A DNA stretch of 64,000 nt from Onchocerca lupi (taxonomy: Eukaryota > Nematoda > Chromadorea > Rhabditida > Onchocercidae), in assembly GCA_028564675.1 (NCBI GenBank), contig JAOVVO010000219.1, positions 48,185 to 112,184 on the forward strand, read 5' to 3'. Under the pieces are notes generated by a model. The model saw only the letters and a program-made list of their open reading frames with translations, was not told the origin of the DNA and searched no databases. Within the stretch, counting starts at the first letter, position 1, and each line of letters starts with the position of its first letter. Positions 28,020-39,413 of this stretch are shown piece by piece. The translations under genes were made by a program, and so were the position numbers.

Positions 28020-28283
28020 ATTGGTAAAATTGATCGGATTCGATGAAGAATTGAAGCTGAATTCAAAACAACATTGCTCCTCTAATTCTTGATGAGAATG
28101 ATGAGCCTGATCGACAATCTTGGCTTTTTTTTTTTTTTTTTTTCTAGTGAAAATGTTTACAATATTTTGAACAACATCTTATGACATCAAAGATGATAGA
28201 TCAGACAAACTAATTTGGAAGAAGATATTTACATTATTCAAATCTTTTGACAATTATTGGAAGATTGATGGTCAAAAATGATT
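28020..28283 (+). pseudogene. Short coding-like patch, possible gene relic
   Basis: Plus-strand frames give protein-like pieces: LVKLIGFDEELKLNSKQHCS near 28022-28082, LDENDEPDRQSW near 28090-28125, and DDRSDKLIWKKIFTLFKSFD followed by NYWKIDGQK and a stop near 28190-28282. The pieces lie in different frames with stops between them and a T run in the middle. Either small exons I could not join or a decayed gene. No family recognised. Confidence 0.2.
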
Positions 28284-28671
28284 TTTTTGTTTTAAAAATA
28301 TGAATCAAAACAATTTTTATGTTACGAAATCATTTTTCTATACTAAAAAAAAAAAAATAATAATAAACTTTTTAGCAATTCGAATCTCCTATTCGTCACA
28401 TATTTCATTCATTTTCTTCCTTTTTTAAGTATTTTAAGCTTTCATTAAATCTTTTCTTTTTTTTTTTATTACAATATTTCAAACATTTTCGCATTTTTTT
28501 TGTTATGTGTATGCATGTAAAATTAATATCTATAAATATTAATTTTATTAAATATTTACTTTTGCCAAATACTAAGGCATATGGATAATTCTTTCGTTTC
28601 CATGCTTATTTATTTACTTACTTTATTAATTTTTTTTAATTCTAATTGTATTCCAACTTTTCCATTTTTTT

Positions 28672-28673
<2 letters not shown>

Positions 28674-28713
<40 letters not shown>
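28674..28713. repeat. 40-base T homopolymer
   Basis: Uninterrupted T run following a shorter T run broken by a single C. Length is likely uncertain in the assembly. Confidence 0.9.
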
Positions 28714-28717
<4 letters not shown>

Positions 28718-29835
28718 AAGAATCATCAGTTATGGAGAAAAAGTAATTTAAATCTGCCTAGAAACATTTCATGCAGTTAATTATTTTCAATTTTTCTTAT
28801 AAAAAAAAAAAGAAAAAAAGATAAAAGTAAAATTTTATTTTTTTTTCAAATTTTTTCTTATTTGAAAAGATAAAGCGAAGCATTATTAGTTAGCGAAAAT
28901 TTGTAGATAAATAAATTTAACTGATATCGCTCTTTCTTTATTTCTTAAAAATTTTCAAAGTTACTTCAAAAAAAAAGAAAGAAAAACAGGCAGATTAGAA
29001 ATGAAAGAAAATCATTGAAAAAGATGTTTAAATATTTAATTATTGAAATTTGATATCAGTCACTTTGCTCTTCGAAGTAGAAAGTGTAATTATTGTTAGC
29101 TACTAAATGATGAGATTTTGAAGTTATTATTTAATATATTTTGATTTCAAATGTTTCTATATTGAATTGAAATAATCTTATTCTTTTTTTTTTTTTTTTT
29201 TGCTTAATTCGATAAAATAACAATTATTTTTAGCATACTTGATTAAGTAAATATAATCATAGAATTCTTGTTGTATGTTCTTTCATTATCATATGACATA
29301 ATTATTTGTGCAAAATCGAAATTTTTGAAAAAAATTTTTTTTTAGCATATATTATGATAATTATTTGATTATTCCGATAATTTTCCTTTTCTCATTTAAT
29401 TAAAGAGAATAGGAACAATTTTAAAATTTGGCAAATTGAAATCATATTTCTGATCATTTTATATCTATTCAGGAAACTGAAAATGCATATATAAGATCCC
29501 TGTAAATTTGTTCAACAAAATGAAAACGTATTTCAAAGATTATTCAAAAATGGTATAAGGTAATATAATTATATAATAATTTATTATTTATAAGCTTAAA
29601 AGTTAAAATAAACAAAATAATAATTTATAAAGCGAAAAATTACGAAAAATTGTCATTTATTTCACGATTTTTTGTAATTTTTCGTCAGGATTAAAAAAAT
29701 TATTTAAGACATGAAGCATTACTGACAACAGATAAAAGCTTTTTACACACAATTATACGATTGATTATTGATTATTTCGAACTTTTGCCAACTCAAGATT
29801 AATTACAAGAGTAGTAAGAAGCATATATTGTGTTT

Positions 29836-30012
29836 GGAAGTGATTAATGATTAAATGATATGGGCTAAGTCTTAATTGAAATTTTTAGGCTTAATTTTCA
29901 GATATGTATCATCTAATTTCTGTATTAGGAAGTGATTAATGATTAAATGATATGGGCTAAGTCTTAATTGAAATTTTTAGGCTTAATTTTCAGATATGCA
30001 TCATCTAATTTC
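29836..30012. repeat. 92-base tandem duplication
   Basis: GGAAGTGATTAATGATTAAA... through ...CATCTAATTTC occurs twice in direct order (from 29836 and from 29928), with nearly no differences (for example ATGTATC versus ATGCATC). The near-identity in otherwise decaying DNA means a recent event. Confidence 0.9.
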
Positions 30013-31577
30013 AAAAAATTTTCGAAATGGAGACAGATGAGAGAGTGAGAATGAGGAAATGACTGATACTATCATTTGAAATTGATTGAAGTTGGAAAAC
30101 AGAAGTCAGTTGGCACTATTTCATTATTATCATCAATTGTTATCATCAAAATTATTAAATATTAACTTCTTCTTTCATTAAATAGTAAGTATTTTTGATG
30201 TAATTACTGGAATAGAAAGCTTAAAGTTTAATTAATTGTTATTGATTGTAACACTTTTGAAAAACGATTGAAATTATTATTTAATTTTGTTTTATATTTA
30301 CAACTTTTATCTCTGTCTTATCATTTTTTCTTTTTTTATCTTTCAATCCATTGATTATTTTTTTTTCAGCAGAATGAAAATTGGTATGAACTTTTTTTCC
30401 AAAATTTTGCTGAAAAATCAATAATGAAAATATTTTGTTGATGAGAGAAAAAGAAAGAAAAAAGGGAAGAAATTTTTTTTTGATTTTGATTGGTTTCAAA
30501 TATACCATGATTATATTTGTATTTTTGGAATATTTTCTGCAGATATTATTTGTAATTGATTGAAATAAAAATGATAATGATAAGAAAATCAAAAGTAAGC
30601 ATTTTTTTCTTTAATTTTTAAAAATTTAACAAAGTTTTATTGCAAATATTTATCATTAAAGAACACGAGAAAATCATTAGCACATTTGAGAGCATGAAAA
30701 AAAATCTGATAAACTTTTGAAATTCATTATTAATTCATTACCAAGATATTATAAAATATTTGATAATGATTATTATCATTCTTTTTATCTTTCTAGTCTC
30801 GAAAGTAAAATAATTGTTTATCCTACAAACAAAAAAGGGGATTTCATGATATTTTGCATTTTTTCCCTAGCATATTGAAACATTTAATTTAAATTCAAAT
30901 ATTTCGTTGTATTCTTCAATTTTAAATTCGGTAATTGTTTACTTATATTAACAAATAAACAAATTAAAATTCTTCTTTATGAAATTGATTTCATTATAAA
31001 TGCAATGTTATTATCAATCTATTGTAATTAATACTAACACTTCAAAATTACCACAATTAGTGAATTATTAATCGGTAAAACATATAAAAATATCAGTTTT
31101 TCACAGAGGAAAACATTAAATTTAATATTATCAAATCTTTCCATCAATAAAAATTGAGCATTGGATAATTTTTGAAAATTTTAAAAATAAATTCATTTTT
31201 GAAAAAATAAAAAAAAAAAAAGCAAAAAAAGCATGCCAAGTATATAGAAATAGGAAGAAAGTAATGCCAAAAATTAGCAATGTTAAAACTTTTAAATAAA
31301 TGGTGAAATGGAATTGATAAATGCAAATCGTAATCATTGATTTTCGCAACAAATTCATCTTTTTTTCTGAAAATGAAAAAAAAAAATGAATTACAAAGGC
31401 TGTTAAGAGATTGAATTAATTAATGACTGCAAGCTTACGAACAGCTTACGACATTCGCGTGAAAAAAGAATAGATTACCATCTATTAGCAGCACCTTATC
31501 GATATTGCACTTATGCTTTCTTGCACATTGCACAATGCACATTTTGAGCGTTGCATAAATTTCATATTTGCTCATTA

Positions 31578-31700
31578 TTATTAGTGTTAGTACTGTTATT
31601 GTTATTATTATTATTTTATTACTATTATTATTATTTATTATTTATTACTATTATTATTAATGTTATTATTATTATTATTATTGTTATGATTATTATGTGA
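31578..31700. repeat. ATT/TTA microsatellite-like stretch
   Basis: Imperfect runs of TTA/ATT trinucleotides with G interruptions (TGTTATTATTATTATT and similar). Simple repeat; a similar but weaker stretch follows at 31800-31970. Confidence 0.8.
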
Positions 31701-32449
31701 TTACTATTATTATCTATTTAAAAAAATACTATTAAAGCAATATTTGCGATAGTAAAAGAAATATAGTCAGGATATATTGTTAAATTTAATTTTCAATATC
31801 ATTACCACAATAATAATTATTATTATCACTATTAATATTATTTTATCAATATTAGCAGAAGGAACATTGTGGCATTGAATAATATTATTATCACCAACAT
31901 AATATCACTGCCATCACTATTATCATTATTTGGTCTAACTGCTCTCTATACCATTTATTATTAGTATTTTTTTGATAGAAATATCTTTAAAACTCTAATT
32001 TATTTCAATTTTTTGTATAGTATAATTTGTTTCTTTTTTTTTAATTTTTTTAGTTTTTATCAAATTTTCTTATCTATCTTTTTCTAAAAATTTAATTTAA
32101 AATTAATTTGAAATATACATATAATTTAAAATACACAATCGAAAATAATGAAAAAACACGAATCTTTTTTGGCAAAAATTTTCGCACTTATTGAAGAAAT
32201 AATTTTTGAGAAGAATCGTAGTAATTATAATTTGAATTGCAATTTATAGATCTGATTATGAATTAGAAAGGGCATTTTGAGTCAATAAGCGATAAATTGC
32301 TTAATAAAAAGCTTAGAAAAAAAATGTCTGTGATTGCAAAAAAAAAAAAAAAAAAACATCGTTAGGATATATTATTAAATTTAATTTTCAATTAAATTTA
32401 AATTTGTCATCTGAAAACAAAATTAAAAAATGATAAAATGAATAAAAAA

Positions 32450-32457
32450 ATTTTCAG
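32450..32457 (+). promoter_or_regulatory. Candidate spliced-leader acceptor before the 32486 start
   Basis: ATTTTCAG lies 28 bases upstream of the ATG at 32486, with no evident upstream donor. Consistent with trans-splicing; inferred. Confidence 0.4.
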
Positions 32458-32485
32458 GGATAATATAAGATTATTATTCTAAAAT

Positions 32486-34865
32486 ATGAGATGTTGCGGT
32501 ATGCCATGTCACATACTTTTGAGCGACGAATACGATGGTGATTCCCGATCTTCTCATCGATGTTGCGGTGGTACCGTTCATATTAAGGTGCTTCTTCAAA
32601 ATTAGTTTAAATTTTAATTTGAATTTAAATTTCAATTATTAATAATCCAATAATAAAAATGGACTTCTCTAGTCGTTAATTAATTTAATGCTTCCTTATT
32701 CTTTTCTATAGCTCATTCTTTTTGCAATCAAAAAATGAAGAAACAAAAAATTATCGAAATATTTTTTCCCGCCAAAAATTTCTTTTATCCTATAAAAATT
32801 TTTTCATAATTTCTTCTCTTTTTTAATGGGGTAATTTTTCAATTATTATTATAGGTTAATGATTTTTTGTAACTATAATAACATTGAAATATACAAATTA
32901 TTGATTTTTTCGAAAAAAAAAATAACATATTTCAGATGGCAACATTATTTGTTGCAACATCAGCTTTAATAGTATGTGCTTTTAATGCTGTTAGCATGTC
33001 TTTTGGTATTTATTCCGTGAATTTTGAACTTGATGTTTTATTGATTATTGCAAATACAGTTACTGCTACGATGATTTTTTATGGTCTATATTATGAAAAG
33101 CCGAAATTGTTAATTCCATTTATTGTTACTTCCGTTTGTTTCCTTCTTTTTTTTTTTTCTTTTTTTTTTCAAATCATTGTTTAACTAAAATTCATTATGC
33201 TTCAATTGAAATTTATAAAAACTAATGTTACGTATGAAATTATTAGATTTGAAGATAGTTAAGATTAATTAGTTAGGATTAATTACCACTAAGATTAGCA
33301 AGATCGATTAACTTTGTCTTAAAAAATGATTCGTCTGACTATTATTTAATAAAAGAAAAAAAAAAAGAAAAAAGAGAACAAAAAAGAAAACAAAAAAAAA
33401 GCATAGACTGACTATTTAATGGACGAACTTTCAACAACTTTTTATATAAATTACTTATATTATAACACAAGCAATCCAGATAATTTAAGAAAATTTAATA
33501 ATTAAATTCATGTAATTAATGAATATTTTAGCAAAAAATCAATGTTAATTTTACGAATTATAATTGGATCAAATGGTTTTGCAATTTATTTTTTGATATA
33601 AATCAAGAAGTTCATTTAAATTAGTTGTTTCATTTCGAAGTATCGTTATTTAAAATTTTATTTTTGCAAATTCCTAATAATACTAAGAGGAAGTATTGCC
33701 ACATTTTTGAAATTGAATTGATCAAATATATTATGATTTTTATGATAAAATTGTGATTAAAAAAAAAAAAAAAAAAAAACTGAAAATGTCATTTAAATGC
33801 ATAATAATAATACCTGGCTAAAAAATTTTTGATAAATTTAATCTAATATTCGAGGAATTTTAAAAGATAAAGGAAGTGACAATACTTAGATTTTGTTATC
33901 TATAGTTTGAATATTAGGAAACTTGATTTTATTCAAAAAAAGTGAAACTAATTAACTGCACTTATTGAGAAGCTTTTAATAAATAAAAATTTTATTTATT
34001 TAATTTCATTTTTAAAATTTAATTCATTTTCAGATAATTCAATGCGCAGGTTTTTTTCTTTTGGCTATTTATACATTATATTATACCATAACATATAAGA
34101 AACAATCATTCAATAGGAAATTTGGTTAGTTCTAGAATTTATTTGCAATTTTAATTTCAAATTTTTCCTTTCTTCTAGAATAATCAATAGATATCATTCA
34201 AATTATGGGTAAAATTTTAAAAATATTTCAGTTATTAATACTGGTTGAACAAACTTTAATTAACTGAACAATTCTTTTTTTCCTCCTTCTCTTGTCCTTT
34301 GCACCACTAATAAATAATTAATTAATTAAGGATATGTTTTGAAGTTTTGGAGCATTACCGCAGATATTACCATAGGAATGATATTAAATAAAGAGAAGTT
34401 ATAGAATATGAAATTTTTTCATATTTGATAAGTTATCATTGTTTTTGAAATTTATTAATTCTTTACCTAAATTCTTTCTTCCAATTTATTATTCGTCACT
34501 TTTTCTTCCTTCAATTAATTATGACTTTTTTTCCAATAATTTGGAAATATTTTAATTATTTGTTGATCAATAATCAAATAAAATAGTTTAAAAATCAAAA
34601 AAAAAAAAAAATACAAAAACTGATGATGGAATATTTTTTTTTTCATTTTTTTCGACTTGAAAAAAAGATTTTCATAAATAATTCTATCAAAATTTCCACA
34701 TAATTTAATTCAATTTCAGATCAATTACTACTGACTACTAGTATATTCATTGGTATAATAATTTCTACCTGGTCATGGATTGTTGCAGCTAAATGTCATC
34801 ATTATTTGAAGGAACAAAATCAAAATTCGGAAGCAATGATGAAAGAACGATGTCTTTGGCGGTGA
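32486..34865 (+). CDS. Four-pass membrane protein, LAPTM4-like
   Basis: Exons: 32486-32587, 32936-33133, 34034-34124, 34720-34865; 178 residues ending TGA, with phases consistent. The exon 2 donor (CC|GTTTGT) is the weakest junction. The N-terminus has paired cysteines (RCCGMPCHI at residues 2-10, HRCCGGTVHIK at 24-34), then four hydrophobic segments at about 35-55, 65-82, 92-118 and 133-155. A short Lys/Glu/Arg-rich tail follows. The Cys-Cys-Gly motif just before the first segment, the YGLYYEKPKLLIPF loop and the four-pass layout resemble lysosome-associated transmembrane protein 4 (LAPTM4) and related nematode proteins, which act in late endosome/lysosome membranes. Human family members are somewhat longer (about 230 residues). 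The family call is inference from pattern; a related nematode-only family is the alternative. Confidence 0.68.
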
Positions 34866-37800
34866 TATTTAATGAAATATTCTATAATTGCAAAAAATTA
34901 CGATATTTTTTCTTTTATTTTGCAAAAAAAAAGAAAAAAATTTCATTGAATTCATCTTATTTGAAATTTTTTTATTCATATATTATCAAAAAAAAAAAAA
35001 AAGTATTTTTATTTTTACTTGAAGCGAATAAATTTTTTATCAAAAAAAAAAAAGAAAAAAAAAAGGAAATAAGAATATTTCATTAAAAATTGAAAATTCT
35101 AAATGTCATATTTTACTTAATTATTTACTTTGTTACGCGGTGTACATACTGTTGATGAATGTAAAGATACACCATTTATTTCAAATTCCATCATACTTTT
35201 TTTTTATTTTTTAATATTTATAAATTTGTTTATGACATTTTAGTTATTTGCTTGTACGAAAATAAACTTACTTCTTGATATCTTACAATTCAAATAAAAT
35301 GAATAAATGATTGAATTAAAATTAAATAAACAAAATTTTTATCCAATTAAATTAAAGCTTGGAAAGAAAAAGTAAAAATGATTTATCAACTTTTTAACAG
35401 ACGAATTTTGTTGCAAAGAATTCGGTATTCAAGTAACATTTCATTTATTTGCTTCATTTTGTTTTTGTTGAAATTACATTTAATAAATTGATAAAATTTG
35501 TTCCTTTTTTTTTTTTGGAATAAATTCGCATTACTAAATTAAGCTTGTTTTTCAAATTTTAAAAATAAAAAATTGAAACAGTGAAATTTAGATATTTTAT
35601 TCGTTTCTCAGTCTCGAAAAATAATTTCAAAAGCTTAAAATTTTGTTAAATACTGTTCCTTTTTTTTCTTGTCTTCTTTTTTTTTTTTTGGAAAAATAAG
35701 AAGATAATTCGAATCGAATAACTTATTTCACATCAATGATCATTTCCATTAAAAGACCCATTCATCTTTTCTCAAAAAAAAAGAAAAAAAAAAAACAACA
35801 GAAAAAGAAGTAACAAAAAACATTCACTTATACATTTAGAAGAATGTTAATTTCACCAAGAATTTCAATGTTAATTACTGAAGAAGTGAATTACTTTACT
35901 GTTTATCATCAATATTTTGAAAATGAGCACGTTAAAATTCAAAAATTGCTTATTTTTTTTTTTTTTTGCTTTTTTTACAACAAAAAAATTTAATGAATTT
36001 TATTTCAATAAATGCCAAAAATTATGAAATTTAACACTAAGTATTTCTTTTAATTTCCAGAAATGTCATGTTTTCGATTTTGACAAGATCTATTCATGAG
36101 ATATAAAATAATTATGCGTCTTATTTTTTGCTTTTTCACATTTTTATCAATTAAACTAATTTTTTTTTTTTTTTTTTTTTATAAACCCAATCAATCAAAT
36201 ATAATAAACACTAATTAACACGACATATTAACTAATCCAAGCATCATTAATCAAAACATAATGAGTCTCAGATTAAGCCATGAACGGTCAAATTTTTTTT
36301 AATTTTTTCAAATTATGTGTGAAAATTAATTGAATAAATTTGTTTGCTCTTAACGGAATTCCTTAATTTCGAATCTTTCGCATTTTCTCCGACATGCAAA
36401 AATGAATCTAATTAAGAAAATTATTTAATTTAATTATTTATTTCATTTAATTTGTTTACTTTTAATTCAATTCATTCATAAAAGTTGCAAATGAAATAAG
36501 AAATTCCTAATTAAATAATCTGTGAAATGTAGAATGAAATAAACAAGGTATTTATATTATATCAAAAATTTATTTGTCATATGACATGTTTAAATTTAAA
36601 ATGTTTCGAAACAACTATGAAATTTTGGTAGTTTTAGATGATTTTATTCAGGAAAAAAGAAATCTTTCGTTTACAGTAAACAGTTGTTGACGATCTGTTA
36701 CACAGAATATCTTAATTTCAATAAATCTTGAAAAATGCTATCCTGAAAAATGAGTAAGATTTTTCAATTTCAACAAGAAATGTATATTTGAAATGTTTGA
36801 ATAAACACTTAAATCAGTTGCGTGATCGTTCTTTGATAAAAGTGAGTTTTATTTCAAACTTTGATTTCTTTTGATTGAATACGTAAAATTTTTCGGAATG
36901 AAATACAAGTGAATGCATTTAAATTAATTAATTTTATTTGAATCTTAATTTACTTTTTCTATATGACTTGTAAGTGTATAAAATATTTCACAAAAAATGA
37001 ATTCAAGTATAATTTAAGCAATTTTATTGACGAAGTTTTAATTTTAGCATACAAATATATGAAATTATATTCATTAAGTATTTTGACTATAACTTGTTTA
37101 TTTTTCTTAACACTTTGAAAAAAGAAATTGCAAATAAAATCTGATGAAATATTTAATTACAAAAAGCATGAAAGAAATTTGAAATTTCATGGTTCAAAAG
37201 ATCAAATGACAAAAAAAAAAATTCCATTTTTTGATTTCAGATTCACTTTTCATTGAAACATATTCCGTAAAACTAATTTATCTAAAGTAGCAATACAATA
37301 TTTAGTTTAAAATAATATCATTGGCGAAATTTCCTCTGTAAATTTCTTTTATGTTCTGAATTAAAAAGAATTTTTGAAAAAATGAACCTTCATTTTTTGC
37401 ATTGAATTTTCTGAAATTTACTTCAAAAAACTTGTTTAACTTTCTCTAAATTTAAAAAAAAAAAAAAAAGAATTCAACTTTTCCGGAAGTCACAAAAAAT
37501 CTTGTGGTTTTGCTAGAAGGAATAAATTTTTTGAACGAAAAGAAAGAAACATTGAAGTAAATAATTTGGAAAAATCAATTTATGTTGAAAAGTTCTCAAA
37601 AATTAAGCTTGTTCAATGTCATGTCCTGACAATAATTCTTCCCATCAATACATTTCAATGATAGTAGTTATCGATTTCAATCAATCTCGAAAAAAAGGAT
37701 TAAAAATAATTTTTGTTACTTGAAAATGAGTCAAATTTCTTTATATTGAGATTTATACTAAAAGTGATTTTTGCGTCTCGAAACGTCGTTTTTCGCATTT

Positions 37801-37960
37801 TTGCATCTCAAAATTTTTCAAATGTCACCTGTTCTGATGAATAATTTCATTTGTTCTAATGCCAATAACGATGTCAGAAAATAAACTATTCGCTAATTTC
37901 AAATGATTGACAACAGCTCAATCAATCATCAATTTTCAGAATAATATTCTTGGTTTTATT
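34866..37960. other. Intergenic region downstream of the LAPTM4-like gene
   Basis: AT-rich. Holds A/T homopolymers (T at 36162-36180) and an AATAAA at 35262 that may end the upstream transcript. A short plus-strand frame near 35120-35243 (GVHTVDECKDTPFISN followed by a hydrophobic stretch and stop) looks protein-like, but no acceptor joins it to anything. No other gene seen. Confidence 0.45.
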
Positions 37961-38290
37961 CTTAAAAAATTTTAAAGCTTCATAATTTTAATTTTAATTT
38001 TAATGCATTCCAAATCTAAAAAGAGTTGGAAACGATAATGATCAAGTTTAAAGCAATTCAAAAAAAAAAAAAAGCATAAATAAATTCGACGGATAATCTT
38101 AGAGTGACGGTCTTGGAAGAATCGAAGGAAACTTAAAAAGTCATCACGAACCATTATGTTCTGGTTATTTCAAAATACTGATTAGAAGATTAAAAAATCA
38201 AGCGATATTGTTTCAACGATAAGATGAAACAATTCAAAAAAGTTGAAATCCGTAACAGTCGGAAGTTTTCTAGAGATGGACCACTAATGC
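37960..38290 (+). pseudogene. Degraded copy of the 55.3-55.7 kb reading frame
   Basis: Shares AAATCTAAAAAGAGTTGGAAACGATAATGA, CATTATGTTCTGGT, AGAAGATTAAAAAAT and AAGATGAAACAATT blocks (minor changes) with 55450-55715, in the same order and orientation. Indels, including an A run at 38059-38072, break the frame. It marks the downstream edge of the A/B segmental duplication. Confidence 0.7.
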
Positions 38291-39413
38291 GTTATTTATT
38301 ACCGAATTAATTATGAAGTTATCTCATCCCATAAAATCAAATCTAAAGTTCGAAACCTTGGTAAAGATACCTTGGCTTATACAAGAAGTGAAAAAAGCCT
38401 AAATAGGTTCTATGTCATAAATTTATAATCTAGGCCAGATTTAGTCGGAATATTTGAATACGTTTTCAAATTATCAATAATATAATAAATCAAACATGGA
38501 GATATGATGAATGTTTCGGCAATTGTTTGCTTTTACATCTGTTAGAATAAATTAAATTGTTCGATTAATAAACACTGTATGCGTATAGATTTAATATAAA
38601 TTGAACTGAAATATTTACAAATCTTTTAATTGAATCAAAAAGAAAAAAGTGATAATAGTATCAAAAGCCATTTTTTAATTTCTTTCTCGAAATAATGGTA
38701 AAAGAAAATATTTTTAATTATAGCAAATATGAGCCATTAAAAAAATGGCAATTTGAACTTCACAAAATCTCGTTTGTTGGTCGTTTTCAGATTTATTCGA
38801 TTTATCCTTCATCGCTTTTCTTTTTTAAAATATATTCAATTGATGAGATTGTTTGACTGGTGAAATTGTCCAAATGTTTTTGCAATTTTTTTTTTCAACC
38901 ATTCTTTTCTGCACGTTTTTCGAAAATTGTCTGAAAAATGTAAATTTTTTTTTTTTTTTCAAAATCCATTGCATATTAGTAAAATCTTATACATTTCATA
39001 TGTTCATATAAGGTTGTTGTTTTTTTTTTTTTTTTTTCAAATTTGAAAAGGACAAGAAATTAAGTCTAAAAATTCTTATTACGGAAAGAAAAAACAGCTG
39101 GATAATGGTCCAATTTATTTTTTTTTTTTGAATAGGAAAAATATTCAGATGTTATTAAGATTCCTACTTCCTACAATATAAATCAATGCATCTTGAAAGA
39201 ATTTTTCCATAATTAATAATGCAAAATAATGTAATGAAAGTAATACTTCACTAAAATCTGATCTTTTTGATATCACATAAATAGAATAAAAAGCATATTG
39301 AATGTAATCTTTTCTTCACGTTTCTTTATTTTCGTTTCTTAATTACAAATTCTTCCGTCAGAAAATCGAAAGCTTATTTCAAATAAATTCTGTCAGTTTA
39401 GTTCATTATTTTG

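Larger units (their letters stand above)
18791..32454. other. 13.7 kb gene-poor region
   Basis: No spliced gene could be built on either strand. It holds homopolymer runs (31 A at 24626-24656; 40 T at 28674-28713), a GCATGCATC repeat (20.5 kb), diverged duplications (21.95 and 22.42 kb), a decayed tandem array (23.5-24.1 kb), a 92-base tandem duplication (29.8-30.0 kb), an ATT-rich stretch (31.6-31.7 kb) and one short coding-like patch (28.0-28.3 kb). These are listed separately. Confidence 0.5.

Noticed and set aside
30281..30592. 103-codon minus-strand frame
   Set aside because: Lys/Phe/Ile/Asn-rich throughout, no splice context or recognisable motif, and of a length expected by chance in AT-rich DNA.
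34793..35086. Plus-strand 97-codon frame overlapping the last exon of the LAPTM4-like gene
   Set aside because: Starts inside the real exon in another frame and then runs through A homopolymers giving poly-Lys; not a gene.
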